Shown: positions 11,271-21,836, numbered from the stretch's first letter. The stretch: DNA of 64,000 nt from Mycoplasmopsis anatis (GCF_900660655.1 NZ_LR215035.1:434001-498000), one strand, 5' to 3'. Numbers and translations: made by a program. The notes: generated by a model from the letters alone, not told the origin.

Positions 11271-11298
11271 CTTAATTGATATTTATTAAGTTGTTTTA
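11269..11298 (+). terminator. Terminator of UPF0371-bcp-yaaA
   Basis: AACTTAAT / ATTAAGTT 8-bp stem with an 8-nt loop followed by GTTTTAT. Its first two bases overlap the yaaA stop codon. Confidence 0.65.
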
Positions 11299-11316
11299 TA
11301 AAAAAATTTTTTGATT

Positions 11317-11322
11317 TATAAT
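11317..11322 (+). promoter_or_regulatory. -10 box TATAAT, leaderless start
   Basis: TATAAT, AGTTCC, then ATG at 11329. The 6-nt spacing leaves no room for a Shine-Dalgarno. Confidence 0.5.
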
Positions 11323-11328
11323 AGTTCC

Positions 11329-12156
11329 ATGAAAGAAAAGATAATAAATTTGAATAAAAAACAAAAAGTTTCATTAGTGATCGGTATTATAGTTTTAGTA
11401 GTTTTCTTATATTCAGCTATAGGAGATGCAATCTTTAGAGTTAATGAATTTAATAAACAATTAAAACTTATTGATCAAAATACATTAACTGAACTGTTAA
11501 AATATGAGCAACTTAGACCGACATTATTAGGTTTTATGTGAAAGAAAACTTTAACCTTTACGTATATTACCAACTTATCTCTTGCAGTAAGTTTAATAAT
11601 ATATTCTTTTTATGGTGATAAGCTTTTTTCAAAACTTTGATTGTTCTATTCTTCAACTTGAATTACAATTACATTTATAGTATTTTGAAGTTTAATTTTT
11701 GCTGAATTAGCAAAGGCTGAATTTTGACAACTAAGTTTTACAATTTCAACTCACGCAATTAATCCAATAATAGGAATGATAATGTTATTTTACTTCAAGA
11801 AAGATTTGAGCAAATATATTAAATTTAAGCATTGCATTCATTCGGTTTGATTTATGATTGTTTACTATATTTTTGCACTTGTGATTTTCTTTAGCGGTTA
11901 TAGCGCTGTAAGTGTTTTGGAAAGTAAAATTACTGATATTAATATTAATGTATACAAGGTTATTGATTTACCAATTTATAGTTTCTTAAACTTTGCAAGA
12001 CCACTATTTTATAGTGGAAATAGTATTGTGTTAAAAATACTTTTAAATGTCATAATAGTTATTGTAGGAATTTTAACAGTTATAGGTCTTTCGACAATGT
12101 GAATGAAATTAATAGGAATTAGAAAAAATAAAAAAGTTAGAAGAGATATAAAATAA
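11329..12156 (+). CDS. Polytopic membrane protein of unknown function
   Basis: 275 aa with about six hydrophobic segments, the first at residues 13-32 (VSLVIGIIVLVVFLYSAIGD). The segments LTFTYITNLSLAVSL and STHAINPIIGMIMLFYFKK resemble the Pr6Pr/DUF1600-type membrane proteins common in mycoplasmas; the similarity is weak and the function unknown. I chose ATG 11329 because a perfect TATAAT ends 6 nt upstream (leaderless), rather than the in-frame TTG at 11311, which overlaps that promoter. Many Trp residues are TGA-coded. A terminator overlaps the stop. Confidence 0.65.
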
Positions 12157-12168
12157 TCTCTTTTTTTA
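12142..12168 (+). terminator. Terminator of 11329 gene
   Basis: AGAGAT / ATCTCT stem, 8-nt loop, followed by T7. Confidence 0.75.
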
Positions 12169-12189
12169 TACTTTTATAACGACTCATCT

Positions 12190-12291
12190 TATAATTGAAT
12201 GACTTTCCAGTTAGTAGAATAATAATATTTAATAAGTGTATGGAAAACATAAATGTGAAAAAAACACTTATTTTTTATTTTATGATTTAAG
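12190..12291 (+). ncRNA. Possible small transcript (promoter plus terminator-like hairpin)
   Basis: This lies in the 280-base gap between the 11329 gene and hsdS, which holds no ORF. TATAAT at 12190-12195 is followed about 40 nt later by AATAAGTGT / ACACTTATT (9-bp stem, roughly 27-nt loop) and a T-rich tail. That would give an RNA of about 90 nt. I know of no family match. The evidence is only a promoter-like box and a hairpin, both easy to find by chance in AT-rich DNA. Confidence 0.2.
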
Positions 12292-12359
12292 TGAATTTCT
12301 GAATTAGATTCAAAAGGATAATTTACTAACTAAATTTATTAAAAACTTTATATTTTTTA

Positions 12360-12379
12360 AAAATTTACATAAGAATTTT
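12360..12379. repeat. Inverted repeat, left arm, flanking hsdS
   Basis: AAAATTTACATAAGAATTTT. Its exact reverse complement is at 13779-13798, on the other side of hsdS. An overlapping shorter inverted copy (AAATTCTTA) starts 12 bases further in. Confidence 0.7.
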
Positions 12380-12436
12380 GATATTCCCTATTAAATTCTT
12401 ACTTAAGGGTGGTAAATAAAAACTACCAATTGGCAG

Positions 12437-13684
12437 TTAATTCTTAGGAAAATCTAAAAGTTTATTTCTATAATATTCATACTGTTGTTTTCTAAGTTTG
12501 ATTTCTTTGGGGAGACCATTATTAATATCATTTATAATCATTTTTAGTTTATCAAGTTTTTTAGATAATTCAAATTGCTTATTTTTGCAAATAATTGGTA
12601 TTTTTAATGAACCAATGATTTCAGAATTTAAATTACTAACAGTTCCTGAATTTATATTCAAACTTCAGTAATTTTGAACATAATCTGTTAATAAATAATG
12701 ATACAAATAGTTAGAATCTAACTCACTCTCATAATTTTTAATAACTGCTCAACCATCATGTACAGCTCCATCAATCATTAAGATATAAGGTCTACCATAA
12801 CTCATCGAATTAGATAAAATAAAGTCTCCTTTACTTACTAATCTAGACTTTTTAGCACCTTCAGAATTTATAAATTCCTTTGTGTTAACTACATATTTGT
12901 CATTCTGATCAACATCACCAATTTTAATTCAAGGTATACCATTATCTTTTGTTGTAATGAAATTATTTATAGGTCTTGGAGAGGCTCCTCTATAAATTTT
13001 ACAAACATCACCCAATCGCTTATTCTTAACGCTGTTGTAGGTAAACATATCATTATGTGATGATAACATATTTTCTCTAAATAGATTATTTAAATAGTGT
13101 TTATATTGTTTATTTCTGTGCTCCAACTCATGCTCCAACTCTTTAACATAAATGTTGAATTTATCAAGTATTTTTACGATTTTGTTTTGTGTATCTATTG
13201 AAGGAATTGGGATTTCGTAACACAAAATCATTTCAGTACTTAAATTTGCTATAGATTGATTTTGGATATTTTTAACTAGACTTTCAGATATTTCAGATAA
13301 TCAAAAATATAGATACTTATTATTTAAAACATACGAATTAGGTAGAAATTTACCCACACGTTGGTTCAAAAATAAATTTATCTCATCCGAATAATTCATC
13401 CCTATTTTACCAACTGAAGCTCCGGACATAGCAATTAAAATATCACCTTGATTGATTTTATATTTTGCTAAATCAACGTCTTTGTATTCATCTTTAGAAA
13501 CATATACAACATTTTGAGTATCTATTTCGTCATTTTTAATATTAGAAATTCTAATAATTTTATAATCTCCGTTAGTTTGAAATTTTTTAGCACTGAACGA
13601 ATATCCTTGAATTAATTTGCAAACTTCCCCAATAGTTTTTCACTCAACTTTTTCATTTTTGATCAAATCTCAAATTTTACTCAT
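12437..13684 (-). CDS. hsdS: Type I restriction-modification specificity subunit (orphan)
   Basis: 415 aa with two target-recognition domains, each followed by a conserved helical spacer. The first half starts VEWKTIGEVCKLIQGYSFSA and ends NIYVKELEHELEHRNKQYKH. The second starts NKRLGDVCKIYRGASPRP and ends EIKLRKQQYEYYRNKLLDF. HsdS sets the DNA sequence recognised by the HsdM/HsdR complex. No hsdM or hsdR is in the window, so it is an orphan or one of a set of exchangeable S genes. RBS GGAGAG lies upstream of ATG. The gene and its promoter lie between perfect 20-bp inverted repeats. Its AT content resembles its neighbours. Confidence 0.88.
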
Positions 13685-13705
13685 ATCTCTCCAATTGTTA
13701 AATTA

Positions 13706-13711
13706 ATTATA
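13706..13711 (-). promoter_or_regulatory. -10 box of hsdS
   Basis: Minus-strand TATAAT, 21 bases before the hsdS ATG. It lies inside the inverted-repeat-bounded segment, so it would move with the gene. Confidence 0.45.
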
Positions 13712-13778
13712 TTTTATTAATGCTTTTTTACTAGTAAAATATTATGCTACTAAGCGGGAAAGTATAATAAAACAATAA

Positions 13779-13798
13779 AAAATTCTTATGTAAATTTT
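13779..13798. repeat. Inverted repeat, right arm, flanking hsdS
   Basis: AAAATTCTTATGTAAATTTT, the exact reverse complement of 12360-12379. The rest of the gap to 13880 holds AT-rich sequence with no ORF. Confidence 0.7.
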
Positions 13799-13880
13799 AT
13801 AAAAACGTAAGATTCTAAATATTTTTAGTCAAAAAAACAACTTTTTAAATTATTCTTGGAAAGTTAAATTATTAATAATC

Positions 13881-13907
13881 AAAATAAAAAGTTAGTTTGA
13901 CTAACTT
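13881..13907 (-). terminator. Terminator of ECF S-component gene
   Basis: AAGTTAG-TCAAA-CTAACTT stem followed on the minus strand by TTTATTTT. The first arm overlaps the stop codon. Confidence 0.7.
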
Positions 13908-14895
13908 AATATCCAAGATTTTCGTTTTTATAAATCAATTTTGAAACAATACTGTAAGAATAATAAATAATAAGTAAATTCCCTCAGATTTTTATAGGAC
14001 TAATTAAAGTGTGATTAAAAATTCAAAGTATTATATTTTCAAAACCACCTTTATTAATTATAGAAGCATCACCAATAGATAAAATTGGAACGTTAGTTAT
14101 TTCAAGTAGTGCTGAAAAAATAACAATTGGAATAATAATTAAATAAGTTACTTTATTCATCTTAAATCTAGCAACAGTTAAGAATATAATCATAGTTGCA
14201 AAACCTGCTACAGTTAGAGATAATAATAATCATCTATTACTTATAGGTAATTTCACAAATGCTGAATCTGGTAATTTAAAACCAATTATTGAAATTAAGA
14301 CAGCAATAAGTAAACTTAAGAAAAATATAGATATAGTCAAACATATATTTCTAAGTTGTGACTCAGTTTTATCTTTATCAATGTTTTGTATTTGCTTTGA
14401 AATTTTAACTATCTTATTATGCACAATTGCTGCTTTTTCATAGTTATTTTTTAAAACTAATTCATTAAATTTAATATCTAATTTAAATATTTTACCTTTA
14501 AGATGTTCAATTTTTGATTGATCGTCAAAATAAAATTTTAAGAAATGCATAAAAAATCAACCAACAATTCCCGAAACTAAACCATTCATAGCTGTTGCTA
14601 AAGTGTACAAAGGACTATAAAGAGTTGGAACGATAAAAAACATCGAAATTAAATCGCTTAATAAACCTACTAAAAAACCGATAATTGGTCCAAAAATAAA
14701 ACCAGTTATTTTAACAGGTAATCCAATAATACTAAATTTTAATTGAGGTAAATAACCTGCTGGAATACCATTACTTAAGAAAATTGTTAAAGCAACTGAA
14801 ACAGCAATTAAAATACCAACAAAAACCATTTTTTTGATGGTTCATCTACTAAAAATTCCTCATTTATTTGTAGGAGGTAAAATAGGTGATTTCAT
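13906..14895 (-). CDS. ECF transporter S component family membrane protein
   Basis: 329 aa. After a short cytoplasmic N-terminus the segment LPVKITGFIFGPIIGFLVGL plus LSDLISMFFIVPTLYSPLYT matches the core of energy-coupling-factor S components, which bind a vitamin or other micronutrient and work with a shared EcfA/A'/T module. A charged coiled-coil insert (about residues 120-170) separates the first four helices from a second hydrophobic block; that insert is unusual. The substrate cannot be told. The 329-aa length exceeds the usual 180-200. No Shine-Dalgarno is visible; TATTAT lies 8 nt before the ATG. Confidence 0.7.
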
Positions 14896-14996
14896 ATATA
14901 TAAATAATAAATTATTTTTGATTAAATTCAATTTAATTTTATAAATTTAAAAATAAATATAAAATTAGTAAAATTAAAATACTTATAAGGAGAATT

Positions 14997-15968
14997 ATGA
15001 ATGTTTTACATAATAAAATGATGCATATCATTAACACTATTGTAACTAGTGATAGTGAAGTTAATAAACTAAAATTGGGTAAAAAAAGAACTCATTTAAT
15101 CAAATTCGGTCAACTTTTTTATATTGCTTTAATTGTATTTGCTGTAATATTCTCATTTATTAGCTTTGCTATTAAAGCAAAAGAATTTAAAAGTATTATT
15201 ATTACAATCAATATTTTAACTTTTTTTATTCTGTTAGCTGATTATGTGTTACATTGAATTACCTTTCCAATTCGTAGTGATAGCAACAAAACATTTAAAA
15301 GTCTTTTACTGTTCCCTTTTACCGGTGTTGGGTTAATTTTATTAATTTCTTTACTGCCATCATTCTCAGCAATGCAATTCCTACATTTTGAGACAAATCA
15401 AGTTTTTAAATACTTTGAAACTTTAACATTTATTAGAGTTATTCGGTTAATCTTAATTCTTAAGATTTTCCCACCATTTAAGATTTTAATTAATGTCTTC
15501 AAAGATCAAAAATTAATTTTATCTTATGTATTTATTTTCATTATTATTTTAATCTTTGTTTTTGCATTAATTATCTGAAAAAATGAAGTTGAATGATTAG
15601 AAAATGAAGCTTTAATGCAGACTCAAAATTGGTTTATTTCGCAAAACTTACAAATAGATCAAAGCTCTCAAGAGTTTATAAACAAATATAATGAATTAAA
15701 GGAATCACTCAGTTCAAATGTTGTAACTAATTTATTTGATGCAATTTACTTCTCTACCATTACTTTAACTACTATTGGTTACGGTGATTTCTCACCTCAT
15801 GCTGCTACTTCAAAATTTATTGTTATTGTTATTTCTATTATTGGAATTGCAATATTTACTATTCCTTCCGGGATTGTGGCTGGAAGTATTATGACAAATA
15901 TGAATGCTATGGTTGATAAAAAGAGTAAAAGAACTGAAAAAGAAAATAAACACAAAGATACTAAATAG
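14997..15968 (+). CDS. Voltage-gated-type potassium channel subunit
   Basis: 323 aa. The selectivity filter TTIGYGD is at about residues 258-264, preceded by a pore helix (FDAIYFSTITL) and followed by the S6-like helix IVIVISIIGIAIFTIPSGIV. Four or more helices precede it, including an S4-like stretch with spaced basic residues (FIRVIRLILILKIFPPFK, about 142-159). The 6-TM plan fits Kv-like tetrameric K+ channels in the plasma membrane. A charged tail ends the protein. RBS AAGGAG lies upstream; a terminator follows. Two TGA codons encode Trp. Confidence 0.88.
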
Positions 15969-15986
15969 GATTTCTCCTATTTTTTA
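15964..15986 (+). terminator. Terminator of K+ channel gene
   Basis: AATAGGA-TTTC-TCCTATT stem followed by TTTTATTTA. The arm includes the stop codon TAG. Confidence 0.8.
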
Positions 15987-16090
15987 TTTATATTTTCAGT
16001 TAAATTTAACTCTATTTTATTTCCTATAATAATTTAATTATTAATATAAAATTTAAATAAATACTTATTTATATAAAATTAAGGAACAAT

Positions 16091-18814
16091 ATGGATAAAA
16101 ATATAGAAGAGTTAATAAATTCAACTAATATTAAAACCGGTTTAACTACTCAAGAAGTAGAAATAAACAGGGAAAAATATGGTAAAAATGTTTTGAGTCA
16201 AAACAAAAAAATAAATCCTTTTATCGCATTTTTAAACCAATTTAAGGATTTTATGATTATACTTTTACTTATCGCTGCTGTGATAAGTTTTGGGGTTGCT
16301 TTCTATGAACTTTATTCAAATAAAGACAGAAGTAGCACTGAAGTTATAATCAGTTTTGTGGAACCATTTATTATTTTATTAGTTGTGGTTCTTAATAGTA
16401 TGCTCGGTGCATACCAAGAAGTAAAAAGTGATCAAGCCGTTAGAGCACTTGAGAAAATAAATGAACAAAATGCTAAAGTAATTAGAAACGGAATTACTCT
16501 TACTGTTCCAGCTTCTGAGTTAGTAGTTGGAGATTTAATAGTAGTTGAATCTGGTGATACCATTTCAGCTGATGCAAAAATTATTGAGGCATATAATTTC
16601 TATGTTGTAGAGTCATCTCTTACAGGTGAGAGTGTTGCAGTAGAAAAAAATGCAAATAAAATTATTAAACAAACTGAAATTCTTGCAGAAAAAACTAATA
16701 TTATTTTTTCTGGAACTTATTCAACTAATGGACGTGCTTTAGCGGTTGTTTATTCAGTTGGTAAAAAAACTGAAATTGGAAAAATAAATAATTTAATTCA
16801 AGAACAACAAGTCTCAACTACCCCATTACAAGATAAATTAAATAAAATGGGTAAATTATTTGGTTGAGCTGGAATTATCTTATTATTTGTTAGTTTAATT
16901 ATTCAAATAGTTTTAATAAATACATTAAAAGGTAATTGAACAAATATTGATGTTTATTCAAACTCACTAATAACTGCAATTAGTTTAGCTGTTGCAGCCA
17001 TTCCAGAAGGTCTAGTTACTTTTACTACAGTTTTACTTGCTATTGGAGTTTCGAAAATGGCTAAGGAAAACGCAATAATTAAGTCACTTCCTGCGATAGA
17101 AACACTAGGTTCAACTAATATTATTTGTTCTGATAAAACAGGAACTTTAACACAAAATAAAATGACTGTGGTTGATTTATTTAGTGAAGATAAATTACTC
17201 TCAGAAACAAATGATAAAACTTTATTTAAGAATATTTTAAGAGCAAGTATTGCATGTTCTGATGCGGAAATAAATATCATAGATAATGAATTTGTTGAAG
17301 TTGGTGATCCAACTGAAACTGGAATTATTCGTGCAGGACTTGACATTGATCTAACTAAAGCTGATATTTTAGATAAATACAAAAAAGTTTCTTCACTACC
17401 TTTTGATAGTAAGAGAAAATTAATGTCTGTTTTACTTGAAAATAATTCTCGTAAAGTTATGATTACCAAAGGTGCACCAGATGTTATATTTAATCTAACT
17501 AATGCAGATAAGAAATTTAGAGACTTAAATGAAGAATGAGCTAAAAAAGCTTATCGTGTTATCGCTGTAGCAAAAAAAGAGATGTCTAGTGATACAACTG
17601 AAATTAATTTTAAGGATGAGCAAAACTTGGAAATTATTGGTTTAATTGCACTAATTGACCCTCCACGTGAAGAAGTTAAAAAATCTATTCTTGAATGCTT
17701 AGGGGCTGGCGTTAAACCTGTTATGATAACAGGGGATCATATCACTACAGCTGTAGCTATTGCTAAAAACTTACATATTTTTAATGAAGGTGATATTGCA
17801 CTTTCAGGTGCTGAATTAGCAAATTTAACTGATGAGGAATTATTCAACACAGTTGAAAAAGTTTCAGTTTATGCTAGAGTAAATCCTAGTGATAAACTTA
17901 GAATTGTACAGGCATGACAAAAACACAATAAAGTTGTAGCAATGACTGGTGATGGTGTTAATGATGCACCTGCACTTAAAGCTTCAGACATTGGTTGTGC
18001 AATGGGAATTACCGGTACAGATGTATCTAAACAAGCTGCTGATGTAATTCTCACCGATGATAATTTCAATACCATCACTAAGGCTATACGTGGTGGTAGA
18101 GAAATTTTTGATAAAATTAAAACAGTTATACTAAACTTATTAATTTCTTCAGTAACTGAAATTATTGTTATGATGATTGGATTATTTGTCTTTAGATTTG
18201 CTTTTGCTAAACAAATATCTGATTCAGATTTTTGAGTTCTTTCAGCTTCACAATTACTTTGAATCAATCTCTTAACACATGGTTTACCTGCTATTGCACT
18301 TGGAATGGTTCATAATGGTGATGATGTAATGAATAGAAAACCCTTTAATAAAGATGAATCAATTTTTGCTAGAGGGATGGGAATTAATTTAATGATTCAA
18401 TCTAGTGTTGTTTCTCTCCTAGCTCTGTTATCATATTCAATTGTTGCACTTATTGCTACGAAATACGCAATTACAGGAATTGAGTTTGTTAAATTAACTT
18501 CAACTGCTTGTTTTGTAACTTTAGGAACGGCTGCCTCATTAAGTTCACTTAACTTAATAAGTCATAAATCGATATTTAAGTGTAATGTTAGAAAATTTAA
18601 ATTAGTTTATTTAGCAAGTATTTTTTCACTGTTATGCGTTATTCTTGCCGCATATGTTCCTGGTGTTAGAACTGTATTTAAAATGTATAATTCAAGTACA
18701 TATCCGGTTGAATTATGATTAATTCCAATAGCTTTAGGCTTTGGTTTGATAATATGAAATGAAATATCTAAAGCAACAGGATTACATGCAAAAATTCATA
18801 AATTAAATAAATAA
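16091..18814 (+). CDS. Cation-translocating P-type ATPase (P2, Ca2+-ATPase-like)
   Basis: 907 aa, full length for the family. An N-terminal cation-ATPase segment ([20 protein letters not shown]) leads to the actuator motif SSLTGES (about 176-182). The TM4 ion-site motif is IPEGL (Glu about 306). The phosphorylated Asp lies in [15 protein letters not shown] (about 348). KGAPD marks the nucleotide domain, MITGDH and [13 protein letters not shown] the P-domain hinge. PEGL resembles SERCA/PMCA and PacL-type pumps, so Ca2+ export is likely; Na+/K+-type transport is not excluded. RBS AAGGAAC lies upstream. The HAD phosphatase gene follows after 8 bases. Confidence 0.92.
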
Positions 18815-18822
18815 GGAGAAAT

Positions 18823-19662
18823 ATGAAAAGTAAATGAGCAATTTTTAGTGATGTTGATGGTACAATATATGGATTTCCAGACAAAATTTTACCCGAAACA
18901 AACAGACAAAAATTATTAGAAATAACTGAAAAAGGTGTACCATTTATTCTTAACACAGGTAATGGACCTTTTGAAAAAATCAAAAAATTAGCTTCATTAA
19001 CTAAATCTAGATACATGATTTGTTCAAATGGTGCGGTAATATATGATAATGTTGAGAATAAATTTGTTCACATTGAATATATTCCACTCCAAGAAGCAAG
19101 AAAAATATTTGATTTAGCAGATAAGCATAATATTAAACTTTATTATTTCGGAACTGATCAGTACTATTTAAAAAACCACACTCCAGAAATGTATAGATTC
19201 TTAAGCGATTTCTTAGAGTATGAAGATTGAATAACTGATGGTCGTCTAAATGAAGATGTTCACAAAATTGAAGTATACGGTAATCATGAAGAGATTAAAG
19301 AAGCATATGAAATATTCAAGAATGCTAATATCGATTTAAATATTATTTATTTAGGTTCACACATAGAAATAACCAAACAAGGAGTTTCAAAAGGTTCTGG
19401 CCTTAAATGAATGTGTGAGAATGTTTTTGAGACATCACTTGATAATGTAATGGCTATTGGAGATAGTCAAAACGATCAACAAATGCTTGAAATTGTTGGT
19501 TATTCATATGCAATGGCAAACTCTGATGAAGATACAAAAAGAATCGCTAAATATCACACTTCAGATGTATTACAATGCGGTCTAGCTGAAGCTATTGATG
19601 ATTATTTATACAGAAGTGATTTTGAATTAAAAAGACAAATTAGTCAACAAACTAAGAAATAA
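18823..19662 (+). CDS. Cof-type HAD-IIB sugar phosphatase
   Basis: 279 aa. Motif I is WAIFSDVDGTIYG (nucleophile Asp about 10), motif II is LNTGNGP in place of the usual S/T-x-R, and motif IV is MAIGDSQNDQQML. The C2B cap between about 85 and 190 fits Cof/YidA-type phosphatases acting on sugar or nucleotide phosphates in the cytoplasm. RBS AAGGAG precedes it. It is co-transcribed with the P-type ATPase. Its downstream terminator was split by the IS3 insertion. Confidence 0.85.
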
Positions 19663-19663
19663 A

Positions 19664-19677
19664 AAATACGCCATTTT
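19664..19677 (+). other. Left half of terminator split by IS3-family insertion
   Basis: The sequence AAATACGCCATTTT ends at the insertion. The other half, ATTTTGGCGTTTTATTTT, restarts at 20983. Removing the element and one ATTTT copy restores CGCC-ATTTT-GGCG with flanking A and T runs, a bidirectional terminator between the convergent HAD and manA genes. Confidence 0.7.
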
Positions 19678-19711
19678 AAACTAGGACAACGAAAGTTGAC
19701 AAAAAAATATT

Positions 19712-20926
19712 TTAAGACATCATTGCAAATTGCTTTGGTGTTTTTCAATTTAAATTTGATTGTATTCTTTCATTATTATAATAATTTATGAATTTTTTTA
19801 TTTCATCATTTAACATTTTTAACGTTAAATTTCTTACATTCAAATCTCTAATGAATTCAGTTTTCAACACCGAGAACCAATATTCTGCTTCTCTATTATC
19901 CAGACTATTACCAATTCTTGAGTATGAAGTTCTTCCATTCAATGATTTGACTTTATCTATAAATCTTTCGTTTGTATATTGAAATCCATGGTCCGAATGA
20001 ACTATAAAAGTTTTATTATTGAAATTATTTTTATTTAAATTATCCATAACTAAGTCAAGATCATTGTAAAAAGATAGTTGAAATGATTCAACTAATTTAG
20101 ATCTATGATCAATAATCACAGAAAGATAAACGTGGTTTTGGATTGCATCTTTTGTAGCAGGTAAGTATGTTATATCAGTACACTTAATATTGAGATTTTG
20201 AGAATCGTTATAATCTCTTTTAACTAAGTCTTCTCCTATGTAATTAATATCTTTTATTTCTTTTGTTCTTCTACGTTTTCTTATTTCTGAATTTAAGTTG
20301 TTTTTGCTAAGAAATCTCCCTAAAGTTCTTTCATTTAATACTATATTAAAGTCATTTTGCATGATTTTTGATAATTTAGTTCTGCCTGCATTTTTATGTT
20401 TTCTTCTAGCTTCTAAAATCTCTTCTCTATATTTTTCAGGTATTGTAGAATTTCATTTTTTAGTTGAACAATCTCTTTTTCTTGTATTATAAATAGATTG
20501 TCTTGAAATCTTCAATAATTTAGAAATTTTAGTAATTGATGTTTCAGTTAATGCTTTTGATTCTTTTGTTTTTTCTCTTTTAGGCATGTCTTTAGTTATC
20601 TCAACATATCTTTTAGCAATTTCTATCAATTCTTCTCTCTTAAAATCACTTCAATCAATTTCTTGATCTTTATTTTCTTTTCTGGGTCTTCCACGTTTCT
20701 TCATCTCACTAGGATGTTTTTTGCTTGTTAAAATGTATTCCATACCTTTATTATAAACTTTTGCTCTATATTTTAATGTTCTAAAAAAAGTTCTTATCCC
20801 GTTGGCTTTTAACTTTCAGTGCCCAGAAAAATTAATATATTTTTCAAGGATTATCTTTCTAGATAATCCATTATTCCAATCATTGATGAGTTCGAATCAA
20901 TGATTGGAAGATAAATGTTTTCCCAT
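19712..20926 (-). CDS. IS3-family transposase, single ORF
   Basis: 404 aa read in one frame with several TGA as Trp; no orfA/orfB frameshift is needed. The N-terminal half has two helix-turn-helix-like regions (GLSRKIILEKYINFSGHWKL; SITKISKLLKISRQSIYN). The DDE catalytic core has Asp in KCTDITYLPA, Asp in FIVHSDHGFQYT and Glu in LDNREAEYWFSVLKTEF. All three catalytic residues are present and the ORF is intact, so the element may be active. RBS AGGAGG lies 6 nt before ATG. Confidence 0.9.
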
Positions 20927-20934
20927 ATTTCCTC

Positions 20935-20970
20935 CAATAAAAAAAGTTGACATTTATTTGTCAACTTTTT
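20935..20970 (-). terminator. Hairpin with T run upstream of IS3 transposase
   Basis: Perfect 12-bp stem AAAAAGTTGACA / TGTCAACTTTTT with a 6-nt loop, overlapping the inner part of the terminal repeat. On the minus strand it is followed by T7 and then the transposase RBS. It is likely to stop transcription entering from outside the element. Confidence 0.65.
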
Positions 20971-20982
20971 GTGTCCTAGTTT

Positions 20983-21000
20983 ATTTTGGCGTTTTATTTT
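20983..21000 (-). other. Right half of terminator split by IS3-family insertion
   Basis: ATTTTGGCG followed by TTTTATTTT (plus strand), the other half of the hairpin that begins at 19664. It lies immediately downstream of the manA stop, so manA has also lost its terminator. Confidence 0.65.
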
Positions 21001-21001
21001 A

Positions 21002-21760
21002 CTAATTTTTAGTTCAACTTACAAAAAATATAGCTTGATTGGGTAAAGTTTCACCACAATTAACTTCGTAAGCGAAATAACTATCATTTTCATAAACTAT
21101 TGCTCAACCATTTTCTTCCGCAACTTTTGAATTTAAAATTAACTCACATTTATAAAACTGATTTTGATAATAAATATCTTCATTATGATTTTTTAATTCA
21201 GCTGTATAGTCTAAATCTTTAACACATTTTAGTGCTTTATCAATATGGATTTCTCGCATTTGATTATTTTTATCAACTCGTTTATAATCATATAATCGAT
21301 AAGTTGTATCGGAAGGTTGTTGCACTTCTATAACAGTGATATTTGCGTTATTTGGGGTTCCCAATCCATGAACTAACCCTGCTGGAATATTGTAAAAATG
21401 GGATTTTTTTGCTTTAACAACATTTAAAATATCAACAAGGTTATTCTCTTTTAATTTTTGTTGAAATATTTTATTTCTATAGTCACTTAGTCCTAAAACT
21501 AATTCACTATTTTTTTCACAATTTAAAACAAATCAAGTTTCTGTTTTTCCATTTTCTTGATTTTCGATTTCTTTAGCTAAAGTATCATCTGGGTGAACTT
21601 GAACCGAAAGTGGTTCTTTTGCATGAATAATTTTAATTAATGGAGCATTTTTTACTAAAGAATTATCTTCAAATTTTGTTTCATAACCTTTTAATGATGA
21701 AACTAATCAAATTTCATAACCTCAAATTTTATTATGAATTACTGGTACAATTTTTTTCAT
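21002..21760 (-). CDS. manA: Mannose-6-phosphate isomerase, class I
   Basis: 252 aa, the short bacterial type. Zinc-ligand segments are LSVQVHPDDTLA (Gln, His) and the Glu in NGKTETWFVL. The cupin continues with HFYNIPAGLVHGLG (ligand His) and a substrate-side ITVIEVQQPSDTTYRLYDYKR, all typical of ManA. It interconverts mannose-6-P and fructose-6-P in the cytoplasm, feeding glycolysis. There is no Shine-Dalgarno; TATAAT lies exactly 6 nt before ATG (leaderless). The gene ends 19 bases from the IS3 element. Confidence 0.88.
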
Positions 21761-21766
21761 AATTAA

Positions 21767-21772
21767 ATTATA
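21767..21772 (-). promoter_or_regulatory. -10 box TATAAT, leaderless start of manA
   Basis: Minus-strand TATAAT, TTAATT, ATG at 21760. Confidence 0.5.
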
Positions 21773-21836
21773 TATTTTATATAAGCAAAATATTTAAATT
21801 ACCTATGTAGTTGTTTATAAAAAATTAAGTTAAATA

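Larger units (their letters stand above)
19678..20982 (-). mobile_element. IS3-family insertion sequence (IS1138/IS1221-like)
   Basis: 1305 bp. Ends are AAACTAGGACA... and ...TGTCCTAGTTT with imperfect terminal inverted repeats (21 of 24 positions by eye), flanked by the direct repeat ATTTT (19673-19677, 20983-20987). AT-richness makes the exact boundary uncertain by a base or two. It encodes one transposase ORF on the minus strand. The end upstream of the transposase carries a strong hairpin. Confidence 0.88.

Noticed and set aside
16954-17469. Long minus-strand ORF inside the P-type ATPase gene
   Set aside because: It is antisense to a highly conserved region, has no RBS and no family resemblance: a shadow ORF. 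The same holds for 17869-18267 and 24119-24394.
16091-18814. Broken P-type ATPase gene (several short ORFs)
   Set aside because: All breaks are TGA codons at Trp positions in one frame; under genetic code 4 the gene is intact. The same applies to alaS, leuS, lon, pcrA, clpB, gap and the transposases.
19712-20926. Programmed -1 frameshift between orfA and orfB of the IS3 element
   Set aside because: The whole 404-codon sequence lies in one frame, so no frameshift is required.
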